The notes under the pieces: generated by a model
Seen by the model: the letters and a program-made list of their open reading frames with translations, nothing else
The model's database searches: none
Told to the model about the DNA's origin: nothing
Made by a program: the position numbers and the translations under genes
Shown here: positions 1 through 13,522 of the stretch, in pieces
How the letters are laid out: each line of letters starts with the position of its first letter
How positions within the stretch are numbered: position 1 is the first letter of the stretch
From: Corynespora cassiicola
Taxonomy: Eukaryota > Ascomycota > Dothideomycetes > Pleosporales > Corynesporascaceae
Direction of reading: 5' to 3'
Assembly (NCBI GenBank): GCA_022059125.1
Contig: JAEUWY010000005.1
Coordinates: 1,922,001 to 1,986,000, forward strand
DNA: 64,000 nt

Positions 1-628
1 TTAATCGCTTTATACTCGGGTGTATTATAATAACTATTTATTAGAGTATTAAAGCTATCAAATGCAACGTTAATACATAGAGACAAAAAGGTGCATATTG
101 GAAAATATAAAAAGTAGATATACATAATGTTACTTTAAAATAATTTTGGCTTTCGAAAGAACAAGCTTATCTGTACCGTCCTTTGTGCTAATGTTTTGTT
201 CTAGAGATACTTGGGCACAAGCATAGAAAAGAGCTTCAGAATATTTTCCTCCGTTATCTTCAGCTTTCAGCATATAGACTTCCAGAAAATGTGATATATA
301 TACCTAGGTAGTGTCTAAAGAAGAAAAGTCTGTACAATCCTGTGTTCTGAGTCAAGAAAAGAGAGGAAAGTTCTGTCTTGCCTTTTGTCTTTTCAGCATT
401 GAACTTTAATAGAAGGTACAAACATTGAGTTCGAATTAAGCTATTACCTAACAGCATCTGAGCCGGTGCTAAATTGAATGGAGGTACCTACCTGCTGGTA
501 TCCGGCTGTAGATGCACGTGACTAGGCTGTGATCGGCGCCAATGGCTTGGCGTGCGCAACAGCTCAACTTTTCCGTGACCCTTAGGTCTTGCAACTCGAC
601 ACATCTTACTCTCAAACCCACCCACGCT
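1..628. other. AT-rich left edge, no gene seen
   Basis: No convincing coding region is visible on either strand. The first 450 bases are AT-rich with short, unconserved open frames. The last ~100 bases are presumably the promoter and 5' leader of SYF2. Confidence 0.6.
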
Positions 629-1486
629 ATGGCCGACGCCGCAAAACCCGAAGAATTCACTAGCATCATGGCTGATTCTTCTAAAGCCCCCTCAGATGAA
701 TCCCCCGTCGATCAAGCCTCCGCAAGCACTGTTGTCACACCCGCAACCAATGCCAAATCCGCGCTCGCCGCCCGCATGGAACGCTTCAAAGCTCTTCAAG
801 CGCAGAAAGAATCTGGGCGCAAGGCGACAGAAAAAGAAGTCCGCGATGCCGAGGACCGCTCAGAGCGCATGGCGAAGCTCTCCAAGCTTGCCAACGCAAA
901 CGAAAAGGCGTCGTATAAATTACTCAAGTCTGAAGACCCAGACTTTGAGCGCAAGCGCAACTGGGATTACACGGTAGAGGAGAGCGAATCGTGGGATAAA
1001 CGGCAGGCCAAGAAACAACGGAATCGCGACAATGTGGCTTTCAATGACTGGCGCGGTGAGGCCAACAAGGTGTACAAGCGCCAAATACGCCAAATGGACA
1101 AGGTCGACCTGGAGTCGTATGCAGCGCAGCGTGCAGAGAAGCTTCAGCGGCAAGTTGAGAAGGGCTTGCTGAGCCTAGTCGAAAATGAGGACGGAGAAGT
1201 GTATACTGTGGACAAGGAGGGCCGAATCAACACACCTGTCGATGAGACATATACATTTGACCACAAGCCAAGCAAGGAGGCGTTGGATAAATTGGTGGAT
1301 GACCTGGAGAAAGGCGAACGCGCGAGACTCAAAGCCCGTGCAGCTCGGGGCATCAACGATGATGACTCGGGTGATGTCACATACATTAACCAGAAGAACA
1401 AGCAGTTCAACGAGAAGCTCTCACGGTTTTACAACCGATATACGACGGAAATTCGGGAAAGCTTCGAGCGGGGAACGGCAATTTGA
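629..1486 (+). CDS. SYF2: Pre-mRNA-splicing factor Syf2
   Basis: Single-exon gene of 285 codons for the SYF2 family, a component of the Prp19-associated (NTC) complex that acts in the nucleus during spliceosome activation. The N-terminal ~70 residues are low complexity. A basic/acidic helical region follows (MERFKALQAQK), then the family hallmarks RKRNWDYTVEE, YKRQIRQMDKVDLESY and the C-terminal KFNEKL-type segment (KQFNEKLSRFYNRYT). An in-frame ATG at 542 would add 29 residues, but that extension has no family character, so 629 is preferred. The gene converges with ESF2. No introns are seen. Assignment rests on recognised conserved blocks; I am confident of the family. Confidence 0.93.
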   Translation: MADAAKPEEFTSIMADSSKAPSDESPVDQASASTVVTPATNAKSALAARMERFKALQAQKESGRKATEKEVRDAEDRSERMAKLSKLANANEKASYKLLKSEDPDFERKRNWDYTVEESESWDKRQAKKQRNRDNVAFNDWRGEANKVYKRQIRQMDKVDLESYAAQRAEKLQRQVEKGLLSLVENEDGEVYTVDKEGRINTPVDETYTFDHKPSKEALDKLVDDLEKGERARLKARAARGINDDDSGDVTYINQKNKQFNEKLSRFYNRYTTEIRESFERGTAI

Positions 1487-1729
1487 AAAACGAGATACCC
1501 TGGCATTTGTTTTTGGCGTTGGTGGTCTGGCATGCATGGCGTCGAATAAGCATCTGAGAAGCATGCTACCTTTAGCGGAGGCTACAGGATAAGATATTTC
1601 CAAAGCATTCAATCTCAATTTCGTTCATCATTTGTATTCTTTGGAATAGGTATAATGAGGATTGATCAACTTATGATAAACTCATTCAGGTATCTAACTT
1701 AGGAGCTGAGCCCCACTAAAAGATGCAAA

Positions 1730-2710
1730 CTAAAACATCTTGCTCAATACGCTCGAAACGTCCTGCCCAGGCTCGGGCTTCTTCTGACCCTTGAGCCTAA
1801 CCTCATTCTGTCGGAATTCCATACGATGTTTCTTGTCCTTCTCAACTTTTTGGGGCTCCACTTCTTTTACAGCATCTTCCACGTCCTCTGCGGCATCCCC
1901 AAGCTTCTTTTTCCTCTTTGCCTCAATGCCACCAATCATCTTCGCCCTCTCCACATTCTCCAGGAACCTCTTGTTCTCCCTTGTGTCCTTTGCAATCTCC
2001 ATGCGCAATCTCGCAGCGCGCTCCGCGTTCTCGTTCTGGATCTGCTCGACCAAGTGCGCCCACTTGACTCCACTCAGATAGCGAATGTTCCAAACCTCGT
2101 CGTGCCAGCGCCCGCGCTTCTTGCCGCCCATGGTCTGTGCATTGAGGTTCTCAGCGACGAATTTCGCGTCCTTTTTGGACAGGAATTCGACCCAGCCGTC
2201 CAAAAACATTCTACGCCGCGTGCCCCCCGACTTCAGACGCTTTTGTCGGTGTTCAGTGCTTTCCGGGGTGAGGAAAACGCGGCCGATATTTCCATAAGGC
2301 GAAAGCAACGAGCGGAGGACTTGCGGCTTCATGAAGGGGGGGACGCTGGAGAGGTATATGACGCCGGATTTGTCCTTTTTTGGTTTCGTATGAAGCGATA
2401 ATGGCTCATTTGACTTGAGCTTGAGTTCGGAGGGAAGGCTTGCAGCGAGCTTTTCGAGGCGTGCAAGCTCCGCTTGTTTCGAGGCTGGCAGATCTGCGTC
2501 TTCTTCGTCTTCTGACCTAATGCCGTCGCTATGTTCCTCTTCTGAATGCCCGGAATCCTCGCTATCTTCAGAGCCAGACTTGTGGTCAACTTTCTGCCTT
2601 TTCGTGGAGCGGAGCATGCGCGCGCGACTTTCATCTTCGGAATCGTAGCCCCGCTCCTCCTCGTCGCTCTCCTCGGGGTCAAGCCATTCGTTCCGTTTTC
2701 GCGTAGACAT
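1730..2710 (-). CDS. ESF2: Pre-rRNA processing protein Esf2/ABT1
   Basis: Single-exon gene of about 326 codons for Esf2 (ABT1 family), an RNA-binding nucleolar protein of the small-subunit processome that stimulates Dbp8 and is needed for 18S rRNA maturation (family knowledge). The N-terminal third is very acidic with Ser/Glu/Asp runs, typical of nucleolar proteins. A degenerate RRM follows, from GVIYLSSVPPFMKP through NIGRVFLTPE and DGWVEFLSKKDAKFVAENLN. A lysine-rich helical tail then ends in SSVLSKMF. The start MSTRKRNEW is preferred over an ATG three codons upstream (2719). It is transcribed away from CWC25, with about 340 bp shared between the two starts. Confidence 0.92.
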   Translation of the reverse strand: MSTRKRNEWLDPEESDEEERGYDSEDESRARMLRSTKRQKVDHKSGSEDSEDSGHSEEEHSDGIRSEDEEDADLPASKQAELARLEKLAASLPSELKLKSNEPLSLHTKPKKDKSGVIYLSSVPPFMKPQVLRSLLSPYGNIGRVFLTPESTEHRQKRLKSGGTRRRMFLDGWVEFLSKKDAKFVAENLNAQTMGGKKRGRWHDEVWNIRYLSGVKWAHLVEQIQNENAERAARLRMEIAKDTRENKRFLENVERAKMIGGIEAKRKKKLGDAAEDVEDAVKEVEPQKVEKDKKHRMEFRQNEVRLKGQKKPEPGQDVSSVLSKMF

Positions 2711-3048
2711 TGTTTCCATGCAATATTGCGTGAGAGGGTCGCTCTGTGCAGTCCAAAAGGCGTCGCCGGGTTTTGCGTTGCAATTGGTGCTTAGGCATGT
2801 CGGACCAAAAAAGGTGCAGGGTTTGGAAGTTTTCGGGCGGCGATTACATAATCCGCGCCGTTCGCCGCATCTCCAAGTTTACCTCCGCATGCCTTCGCGC
2901 TGATTCCCAACTTCACCAGCCACCCTACTTGACATTCACCCAACTTCTAGTCCAACCCGCTGCATCTTTCCCCTCGAATTTGGGCCTCTAGAATCCACCG
3001 CCTTTTTTCACTACACCGTACACAGAGACGCTCCCAGCCACCGCCAAA
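2711..3048. promoter_or_regulatory. Divergent ESF2/CWC25 promoter region
   Basis: This 338-bp gap separates the start codons of the divergently transcribed ESF2 and CWC25. The half next to CWC25 is pyrimidine-rich, as is common in fungal promoters of housekeeping genes. No clear TATA box is seen. Shared regulation is inferred from geometry only. Confidence 0.5.
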
Positions 3049-4245
3049 ATGGGAGGTGATCTCAACCTAAAGAAGTCATGGCACCCGAACCTTCTCAAGA
3101 ACCAGCGCCGTGTCTACGAGGAGGAGAAGGCTGCACTGGATGAGCGCAAGAAGATCGATGCACTTCGAAAGGAGCGCGAGCAGGAGCGAGAAACTGAACA
3201 ATTGAGGAAGCTGCAAGAGGCATCAGGCGGCAAGATAGTGACAGCGCGTGTCGACTGGATGTATTCAGGGCCTTCGGGGGATGGGCAGCAAGTCGCCGAG
3301 GAGAAGGAAGCATTCCTTCTGGGAAAACGCCGTATCGACCCGCTTCTCCAGGCCAAGGAGTCTACTGCCAGCTTGCAAAAGGGCGCTGCGGTCGGAATCG
3401 ATGCCATCTCCAGCAACTCGAACGCCAATACCGCGAGGGATACTCACAAGAAGATCCTTCAGGATCCATTGCTTCTGATCGAGAAACGCAAGCTGGACAT
3501 GCAGGTCCAGGCTGCGAAGACTGCGAAGAAGAATGCTGAGTACGAAGAGAAGAAGGCCAAGGAGCGCGAGAAGAAGGAAAGGAGGCACAAACATAGACAT
3601 CACCATCGCGACAGGTCAAGGTCTCGCGACTATGATGAACGCGACAGACGGGACCGAAAAAGTAGGCGCGATGATAGGGACGAGCGCGATCGCCATCATC
3701 GGCGCTCACGGTCGCGCTCTCGATCCCCCTATCGAAAAAGCTACCGGGAAGACTATCGAAGGCGCTCACGCTCCCGAGATCGTCATGTGCGACGAGAGGA
3801 CCGTGGGCGTGATCGCACTCCTACCCGCCGTTCATATGACGAGCGCCGTCATTCCCGTTCTCCCGCAGACAAAAATGATAGGCACCGGAACCGCTCGCCC
3901 CATCACCCCTACGATGGCCGTCGTTCCTCCCCTGGGTACGATAAGCCACGCAATCGATCATTGAACCATGAACCTCCACGTCGCCCACGGTCCCCTTCAG
4001 AACCCAAGGAAAGCGCCGCTGATAAGCTTGCAAAAATGCAAGCAGATGCCTCATCTTTGGAGGAACAGCGTAATGAGCGCGTTCGGCTTCGTGAGGCAGA
4101 GGATGCTGCCGAACAGGCGCGCCAGAAGAAGAATATGGAGGGTGGTCGCCACTTAATCACTGGCATGCGCAACCAAACAACCAATATGGATTTGGGAGAC
4201 GTCATGGCTAGGGGCAGGGGAGGGTTGATCCGGGAGCTGGATTAA
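3049..4245 (+). CDS. CWC25: Pre-mRNA-splicing factor Cwc25
   Basis: Single-exon gene of 398 codons for Cwc25, a spliceosome factor that joins after Prp2 remodelling and promotes the first transesterification step (family knowledge). The N-terminal CIR/Cwc25 signature is clear: MGGDLNLKKSWHP, then a charged helix KNQRRVYEEEKAALDERKK. At ~70-90 the family block VDWMYSGPSG is present. Residues ~175-300 are a long Arg/Ser/Asp/His-rich RS-like tract (RSRSRSRSPYRK). The C-terminus has the conserved ADKLAKMQADA and ends MARGRGGLIREL. The RS region is longer than in yeast but usual for filamentous fungi. Confidence 0.94.
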   Translation: MGGDLNLKKSWHPNLLKNQRRVYEEEKAALDERKKIDALRKEREQERETEQLRKLQEASGGKIVTARVDWMYSGPSGDGQQVAEEKEAFLLGKRRIDPLLQAKESTASLQKGAAVGIDAISSNSNANTARDTHKKILQDPLLLIEKRKLDMQVQAAKTAKKNAEYEEKKAKEREKKERRHKHRHHHRDRSRSRDYDERDRRDRKSRRDDRDERDRHHRRSRSRSRSPYRKSYREDYRRRSRSRDRHVRREDRGRDRTPTRRSYDERRHSRSPADKNDRHRNRSPHHPYDGRRSSPGYDKPRNRSLNHEPPRRPRSPSEPKESAADKLAKMQADASSLEEQRNERVRLREAEDAAEQARQKKNMEGGRHLITGMRNQTTNMDLGDVMARGRGGLIRELD

Positions 4246-4769
4246 ATCATCATGTTTTATTGAATTATTTTCAACTTTAAACATATGGATACATCAATTC
4301 ACATGGCTTTTCCGCATAATGGAAGACTCAGTGGATATATGGGTTGATAGGCATCACTGGAGGGCGTTCCTGACAAGACATTCATGGACTTTTTTCACCT
4401 TTTTATGACAATACCCCGGCACCTGTTGCCCAAAACAATGAAATCATTCTAAAAATAACATTGCGAACAACACTTCCAGTGCTGCGCTCAAATAGATCCG
4501 TCGATATCGCTCTTACATGCTGTACTGTTGTGAGTTAGTAGCTTTCTAAGATTTGTGTTATTATCTTGTCTACAGGCCGAAACCTCCAATAGACCTCGAT
4601 TGCACATAATTGTATTTTCCCTTCACATCTCATTTTATGTATGCAATAGGTGGAAGACCTCCAGCGCATATGACAGAGGCTTTTCTGATGTTTTGTTTCA
4701 CTTGATATCAAGGTTCTCTTCCATGAAAATAGACTTGAGAATTGATGGTCGTTCTTAAACGCCTCGAAG
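4246..4769. other. Intergenic, nothing recognised
   Basis: AT-rich spacer between the 3' ends of CWC25 and the GH30 gene. It should hold both 3' untranslated regions. No coding or RNA gene was recognised. Confidence 0.6.
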
Positions 4770-7457
<2,688 letters not shown>

Positions 7458-8740
7458 TCATGCTTGACCGAGAGCTTCGCGTCTAGATGTGCTGGTCGGG
7501 TCGAAGAAGGCTTATGGTCTTTAGCACTTGACAGTTGGGGAACTTTGAATATGACTTACGTCGCTCTCCCAACCCAACAGCTCTGTTCCCAAATCGCTCA
7601 CCATAGCCGTCAAAATCGAATGTGGCGGTGTGGAACACGCTGCGGTTGTCCCAGATGGCCAGATCATTGGGGCTATTCCACTTAAACCTCACCTGAAGGT
7701 CGTGATTCTCCTTTAACAACTGCAGGAACCATTTCAAAAGCGCGTCGCTTTCTTCTTTGGTCACATCATTGATATGAGAGACGTGAGCGCCGACTGGGAA
7801 GATAGACTTCCACCCTAATATTACTTAGCTCGAAAAAACCTGTATCGAGAGAATATAGGTACCTGTCACAGGGTTGGTGCGAACGACCGGATGGACAGCA
7901 ATTAGTTCGTCCCCAATGTTTTCCGGTGCACCTCGGGGCTTGTCGTATAACTTGAACCCGCTACGCTCCGCGATCTGTTTAAATTCAGGTTGTGCGAAGG
8001 TTACGGTCAGGCTTTCGAGGAACTTTTGATAAGGCGCGCTGATACGATCATAGATTTCATACCCTGATGCCCACAGAGTGTCTGATCATATCAGTAATAA
8101 ATGGTTGGTTTTTTTTGGTTACATACCACCGCCAGTTGTTGGAAGCTGCACCAGCCTCAAACTAGTATAGTCTGCAGGAACTGGCTCGAATGCAATGTCG
8201 GAGTGCCATTGACTCGAGCTTTGTATCTTTTTGACAGTTTCTTTTGAAGCATTACTCTTATAGAATTTTCTCTGCTGTTCAGAGCTGATGGTGCTGATTT
8301 GAGGATCAGCTCCGCCCAACTCTCTTTCAGAATTCAGGATTGGGTGGATGTGGAGTCCTGAAGTTGCTGGTTTCCCAGCCAACTCTCCAAGGCGCTGGAT
8401 CAGTGTCTTCTGCAGGTCGTTCGTTAAATCATCTTGCTTTCGAAAGAAAACGACACCTCGCTGAGAGACTAGTAACCGTCAACATCTTAACAACTCATGT
8501 TTAATTTAACCCACTGATTACTGCAAGATCCCGAAGAAGCTCATTAGAGTTGGATGCATTCAATAGCTCCACAACGCTGAGGTCTGGAAACTCCCTGCCG
8601 ATGACTGGAGTGACATCAAAAGATTTGTACTTGTCAAGCGCCCCACTCAACTGCAAAGGCTTCGCAGCTTTAACGCTTGTCACGTTAATAGGTAACTCAG
8701 TTTGAGCCTGTATACTTGTTTCAACAGCACTGGGAGCCAT
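7458..8740 (-). CDS. TauD/TfdA-family 2-oxoglutarate dioxygenase
   Basis: Five-exon gene (8740-8515, 8468-8127, 8081-7863, 7814-7560, 7510-7458) giving 364 residues. All four introns have GT-AG ends and 45-50 bases. The protein matches fungal alpha-ketoglutarate-dependent sulfonate/taurine dioxygenases. The Fe(II) ligands are visible as WHSDIAFEP (His164, Asp166) and the distal His in WDNRSVFHTATFD. A conserved C-terminal Arg-rich segment (GERPFFDPTSTSRREALG) follows. Such enzymes hydroxylate taurine, other sulfonates or related acids to release sulfite or aldehydes in sulfur scavenging; the substrate here is unknown. An in-frame ATG 26 codons upstream is possible. The last exon is only 53 bases. 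Confidence 0.88.
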
Positions 8741-10265
8741 AATGACAGATATGGTATGCAGGAGACCAAGGGACATATATCGCTCTTTGTAGTCTCCTGG
8801 AAAAGCTTTATACTTCATCTAACCACAAGGATCTACGTATTTCCCCGCCTCTTGTGCATGGTGCCTTATCGCGTCAGATATAATGATCTTGTCTCGGATT
8901 CGTGGAAATGCATCATGTGATGTGTTGTTGTGGACTTGCGGATCATTACGCAATTTGCAAAAGAATCGCATCATGAATGCAGCGTCAGTCGCGAACGCTG
9001 CTATCATAAAAAATTTCGATAAGCTTTAAAATGACTGGCTGAGGGCCTGAAATTGGTAGCAAGAATAACGTCTAGCTCACTATACTGACAATGCATTATC
9101 TAGGCAGCCATCGCATGCGTATCCTGTGCATAGGTATTGAATTAATAAGCCATGATCGGATTTTCTTGAACTGTCCCTCAAGGGAGGAAGCACGCCACAA
9201 AATAAAGTACACGAATTACAAAGCCATAGGCTGTCTGATACTCTCACTTGGCTTACTAAGAAGTATCCCAATTGAAACGAGCGAATCGGGAGTGTGAATA
9301 CGCTGAATGGAAAAGTATCTCGATCGCAGCATATAGAACAGAAGCAGAATCCGAGCATGCAAAGCTATCTTGGTTAGTAGTGGACCTGAGTGGACCTGAG
9401 TGGACCTATTGAGCATGATGGCCCAAAAAGGCGAAAAAGCCTCCCAGAGGCAGTAACAGCTATGTGGATCATCTTAGACATGCTGCTAGTCTTCTCAATG
9501 ATTAGACCATATATTGGCCGCAAAAAATAGGCCGTAGCGAAAATTGGCATGAAAACCACTACTTTTGCCTATATTCTCTGCCAAATTGAATTACAAAGAT
9601 GAACTTATGAAAAATAAACTTGCCGTAATTCTTCATTCTCCTATACTGAGGCTCGCCTTACAATCTGGTATCTAGCATACTGACTATGTACGCGTATAAA
9701 AAAACCCTTTGCAAAACTAAAGTTTCCTTATTCAATTATGCCCTCACTCTAATTCGTGTTCTCTCTTCTAAACCGCAATAAAAGGGCCTGCCCAACGTCA
9801 TGTGAACGCCATATGCATTCAGAAAAGTATTATTTCGAACACGTCTAGCAGGTTGAGATGAAGCTAGTGACTATGCGAGAAGATTTCTAAGGGCAGTGCT
9901 AAGGTAGAATTCCACAGCCCATGACCTTGTCAAGATAAAATGACAAACCACTCTTTAGCTCCATACTATTCTTACATTCGCGAAAATCAAGAGCTTGGCG
10001 AATATCACGAGGGGGATTAGCTATGCAGTCTTAGTCTAAAGAGGTCAAGCGTGTTCCTTGACTACGTTTTAAAATCTTACATGGGGGACATTTGTCCACG
10101 TCAGCTGCCAGGCCTGTGTCACCTGTAAAAGGTCATTATTACGTTTTTTTGGTCTGGGTTTAAAATAAATGAAAGGATGTTTGCGGTATTAGTTGGGTAT
10201 TGCTGCAATGGGCTGCCAAAAACCTGGATACAGCGCTAGAAACGTATGACAGGAAGTTACCACGT
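8741..10265. other. AT-rich intergenic region
   Basis: About 1.5 kb of AT-rich sequence holding only short open frames without family resemblance. It contains a small tandem repeat at 9381-9408 (separate entry). The dioxygenase promoter lies at the left end and the acetyltransferase 3' region at the right end. Confidence 0.55.
9381..9408. repeat. Short tandem repeat, 10-bp unit
   Basis: The unit TGGACCTGAG occurs twice in full and is followed by a partial third copy (TGGACCT). This is a simple microsatellite-like array with no visible function. Confidence 0.85.
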
Positions 10266-11024
10266 CTATTCTTCCATCACCTTTGGATCCCTAATCATCA
10301 AAGTATGGGTGTATTCTTCTGGTCCACCCCACCTTGTCAGTCTATGTGTTACTTTTGCCACGGTCTCAAAATCGTATCTTCTATATAACTCGACACCGAA
10401 AGGAGTCGCTTCAAGACGAATTTTCAGCTGTTCGGTATCGGCCAGTTCAATGCCACAACGTAGCATCAAACTCGCAGCACCGCGGCGCTGGTGGCCGGGT
10501 AAAGTCTTTAGTTCCTCCAAAACTTTTTACGTTAGATGATAAGGACGAATCGGCGTTGGTAACTTACCAATGCTAGGTTCTTCGGATGGAAAAAGTGCCC
10601 TTGCTACGTCCATATCTTTTTCCATGCCCATCATCAATTCAACGTTCATGCCCTTTGGAAATTGGCCATTCATGGCGCGCTGATAATCCACCTCGAATAG
10701 TACCATATCCGTCTTCTTGACCAACTCCGTTTCCTTGATTCTAGTCTTCCCATTGGTTCTGGATTTCAGCCACATCTCCGCCGGTAACCGCCATCGAGAA
10801 TAGCTAATCGCTTCCCCAGTGACCTCATCGACAACTTTCAGATGCCAAGAATAGGGGGAAAAGAGAGAGCGCGGAAAGCGCGCGTAAGATCCTGCGATCC
10901 GGTCGTCCAGACTTAAAGTGGGATATGCCGCCGCAGCAACCGGGTCATCCCAGTTCGCAAGCACCAGTATTCGCGACACCGTGGAACGGTCAGAAAGAGA
11001 GACGGGATGCACCTGGAGGGCCAT
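10266..11024 (-). CDS. GNAT-family N-acetyltransferase
   Basis: Two exons (11024-10568 and 10522-10266) give 237 residues; the 45-base intron begins GTAAGT. The fold is GNAT. Motif D lies near SYSRWRLPAEMW. The acetyl-CoA pyrophosphate loop is PGHQRRGAASLML, matching the Q/R-x-x-G-x-A signature. Motif B is GVELYRRYDFETV. A stretch with MNGQFPKGMN lies in the middle. Many filamentous fungi carry large families of such proteins with unknown small-molecule or peptide substrates, so no substrate is proposed. It is transcribed away from the antiporter gene, with 0.7 kb between the two starts. Confidence 0.87.
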
Positions 11025-11726
11025 GGTGAGAGCGCGAAAATAAAACGAACGACAGCCTTGGGGTCATGGGGGCTTTGGATATATCAAGTCATTCTAAGTA
11101 TGCATGGGCTAACTGAAGAGGACAAAGCTTGCGCTGCGCCCAAGCTTTCAAAACAGATGCGGACTCGTACGTTTGCTGCGCCGTTGGAGCGTGGCAGATA
11201 CGGGCTATGGTTCATTGCCATTGGGTGGGCTGACGCTCTTCCGGGGAGCGAATCTAGATCGGTGAAGCGTGTGATTATCATCGGTCTAGGAATTCAGGGC
11301 CAGCCAGGCGACACTTTTCCAGCAACCTCCGCGATTAGCGATTGGTACGTCCAGCGCGCAGTTGCTAGCATAAGTGCGCACTTGTTAGAACGGGTCTGAG
11401 CGTAGAGTGCGGAATGACTTTCGGCTAAGATCGGGGGGAGCGAAAGAATAACGCCGACGATTGCACGGCCCTCACCTTTCGGGTATGTGTCCTGGGCAAG
11501 TGCTACTTGGTACCTTGATGGGCAATGTTCTATCCGAAGTCGGGACAGCCCATGTACGTCCCAACATAACCTCAACTGTGTCTCCAACACACCGCAAATC
11601 TCCGAAAAGCAGAAGAGACAGACACACCAAGAGTGGAATTTGTATACCCTTGGGCCCGCCATCAATCTATCGTTACCTTCCTTGTCATACGATCCGAAGA
11701 AATACATTGGACGATAGTCGAGAGCC
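11025..11726. promoter_or_regulatory. Divergent promoter region, GNAT/antiporter
   Basis: About 700 bp between the divergent starts of the acetyltransferase and antiporter genes. Short open frames on both strands do not resemble known proteins. No clear TATA box was seen. Confidence 0.4.
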
Positions 11727-13398
11727 ATGCCTGGAGGAGGAGCACACATTGCCCTCTTCGAGGGAGAAAACCCAATATTATACACTTCTTCCGATCCAAT
11801 CGTATTGTTCCTTGTCCAGGCAAGTCGTACTTTCTGCAATGGGCGAGCGCATATGATTGACATGTTCATAAGATCACTGTGGTGATAGCTTTATCTAACC
11901 TTCTACATATGGGACTGTCATATCTACGCCAGCCAAAGGTAGTCTCTGAAATGCTAGCAGGTGTGATTTTGGGACCATCTGTCTTAGGAAACATACCCGG
12001 ATATACTTCCCTGTGTGTGTAACCAGACTGGTCGCCTGGCTGAACCTGACGTAAATTAGGCTATTCCCGACCGATTCGATACCGTCATTTACAACAGCCG
12101 CAACCTTTGGATTGATCTTCTTAATGTTCCTCGTGGGCCTGGAAATTGACCTCGCTCAAGTGTCGCGTCATTGGCGGCCCGCTCTCGCAGTAGGAGCTGG
12201 GGGAATAATAGTCCCGTTTGGAACGGGAGCTGGAATAGCCGTGGCATTGTACCGTCAATTCGAACCTGAGCCTGCAAACATGGGGTTGCGATTCTACGTC
12301 TTTATCATGTTCGTAGGGCTAGCTATGAGCATCACGGTGGGTCCCCAAACCCATTGATAGAACACTGCTAACCATTAATCAAGGCTTTTCCGGTGCTATG
12401 TCGAATCATGATGGAATTGAAGATCCTAAAAACACCTGTGGGCATCATCGTTCTGAGTGCAGGGGTCGCGAACGACGTCATAGGATGGGCACTGCTTGCA
12501 TTGGCCGTTGCACTTGGTCAGTCAGGATCCCGTCTCGTAGCATTATGGGTGATTCTTTCCGGAATCGCCTGGGTTGTCTTCATGATATATGCTGTTAAAC
12601 CAGCAATTACCTATGTGATCCAACGCTCGGGTGGGGTCGAGAAAGAGCCAACAGATTTGGTGATTCTAGTAATTCTCACGATACTGATGATCTCAAGCTG
12701 GTACACTTCAATAATAGGTATGTCTTCGCACTACAAAGAATTAATTGCTAATAGATGCTATCAGGTCTTCATCCAATATTCGGATCCTTTCTGACTGGAA
12801 GCATTCTCCCAAAACAAGGTGTTCTTGTACATGTTATCGCTTCACGCCTTAGGACGATCATTGATCTAGTATTCCTTCCTGCATTCTTTGCCCTCTCTGG
12901 AATCAGCACCAACATTGGATCACTCAGCGATGGCACCGATTGGTGCTATGCAATATTGGTAATCGCGACGGCTTTAGCGGGAAAGATAATCGGCGCGATG
13001 CTGTGCGCGCGTGCCTGTAGTATTTCTTGGCGAGAGAGCCTTACCATCGGCATTCTGATGAGTTGCAAAGGAATAGTGGAGCTGATTGCTTTGGTATGGT
13101 CATCTTCCGCCATTCAATTGCGCAGTAACTGATCGAGTAGAATATCGGATTACAAGCTGATATCATATCTGAGAAGACATTTTCACTTTTCGTTGTCATG
13201 GCGTTGGTCGTGACTGCATCCACCCAGCCTCTCGCTGCATGGATCTACCCGCAAAATAAATGTCAAGATATATATCCTTATACAACGCACGGTCGCCAAA
13301 TAGTGTCACAACAACATAGCCAGGGCAATCATGTAAAGACACGACAGCATGCAGAAAGATCTCATGTTAAATATATCCATAATATAGAGAGATGTTGA
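11727..13398 (+). CDS. Short K+/H+ antiporter-like CPA2 membrane protein
   Basis: Six exons: 11727-11819, 11873 to about 12012, 12060-12336, 12384-12717, 12765-13093 and 13141-13398, ~476 residues. Family blocks are clear: a leading FLVQITVVIALSNLLH helix, RQPKVVSEMLAGVILGPSVLG, FLMFLVGLEID, AFPVLCRIMMELKIL, GVANDVIGWALLALAVA (the ND pair), HPIFGSFLTGSILP, and a glycine-rich SLTIGILMSCKGIVELIAL. These are features of KefB/Kha1-type cation:proton antiporters. The protein ends soon after the last helix, whereas Kha1-type proteins usually have several hundred more cytosolic residues. Intron 1 must use a GC donor (CAG|GCAAGT) to keep this frame. The exon 2 end could be 12012 or 12018; both keep frame. 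Likely an organellar or plasma-membrane monovalent cation/proton exchanger. Confidence 0.83.
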
Positions 13399-13522
13399 GC
13401 TCTGAAACCACGGTTTGATCATCAAAACACGAATGCGAGTCACCTCAGTCGCCATTCACCTCTGGTGCCCGTCAAATAATTAGATAGTTGAACATTCATA
13501 TACCGTGTTTTTAAGCCGGGTA

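Noticed and set aside
11294..11869. Minus-strand open frame of 191 codons overlapping the antiporter first exon
   Set aside because: No recognisable domain, and the plus strand explains this region as promoter and exon 1 of a well-supported gene.
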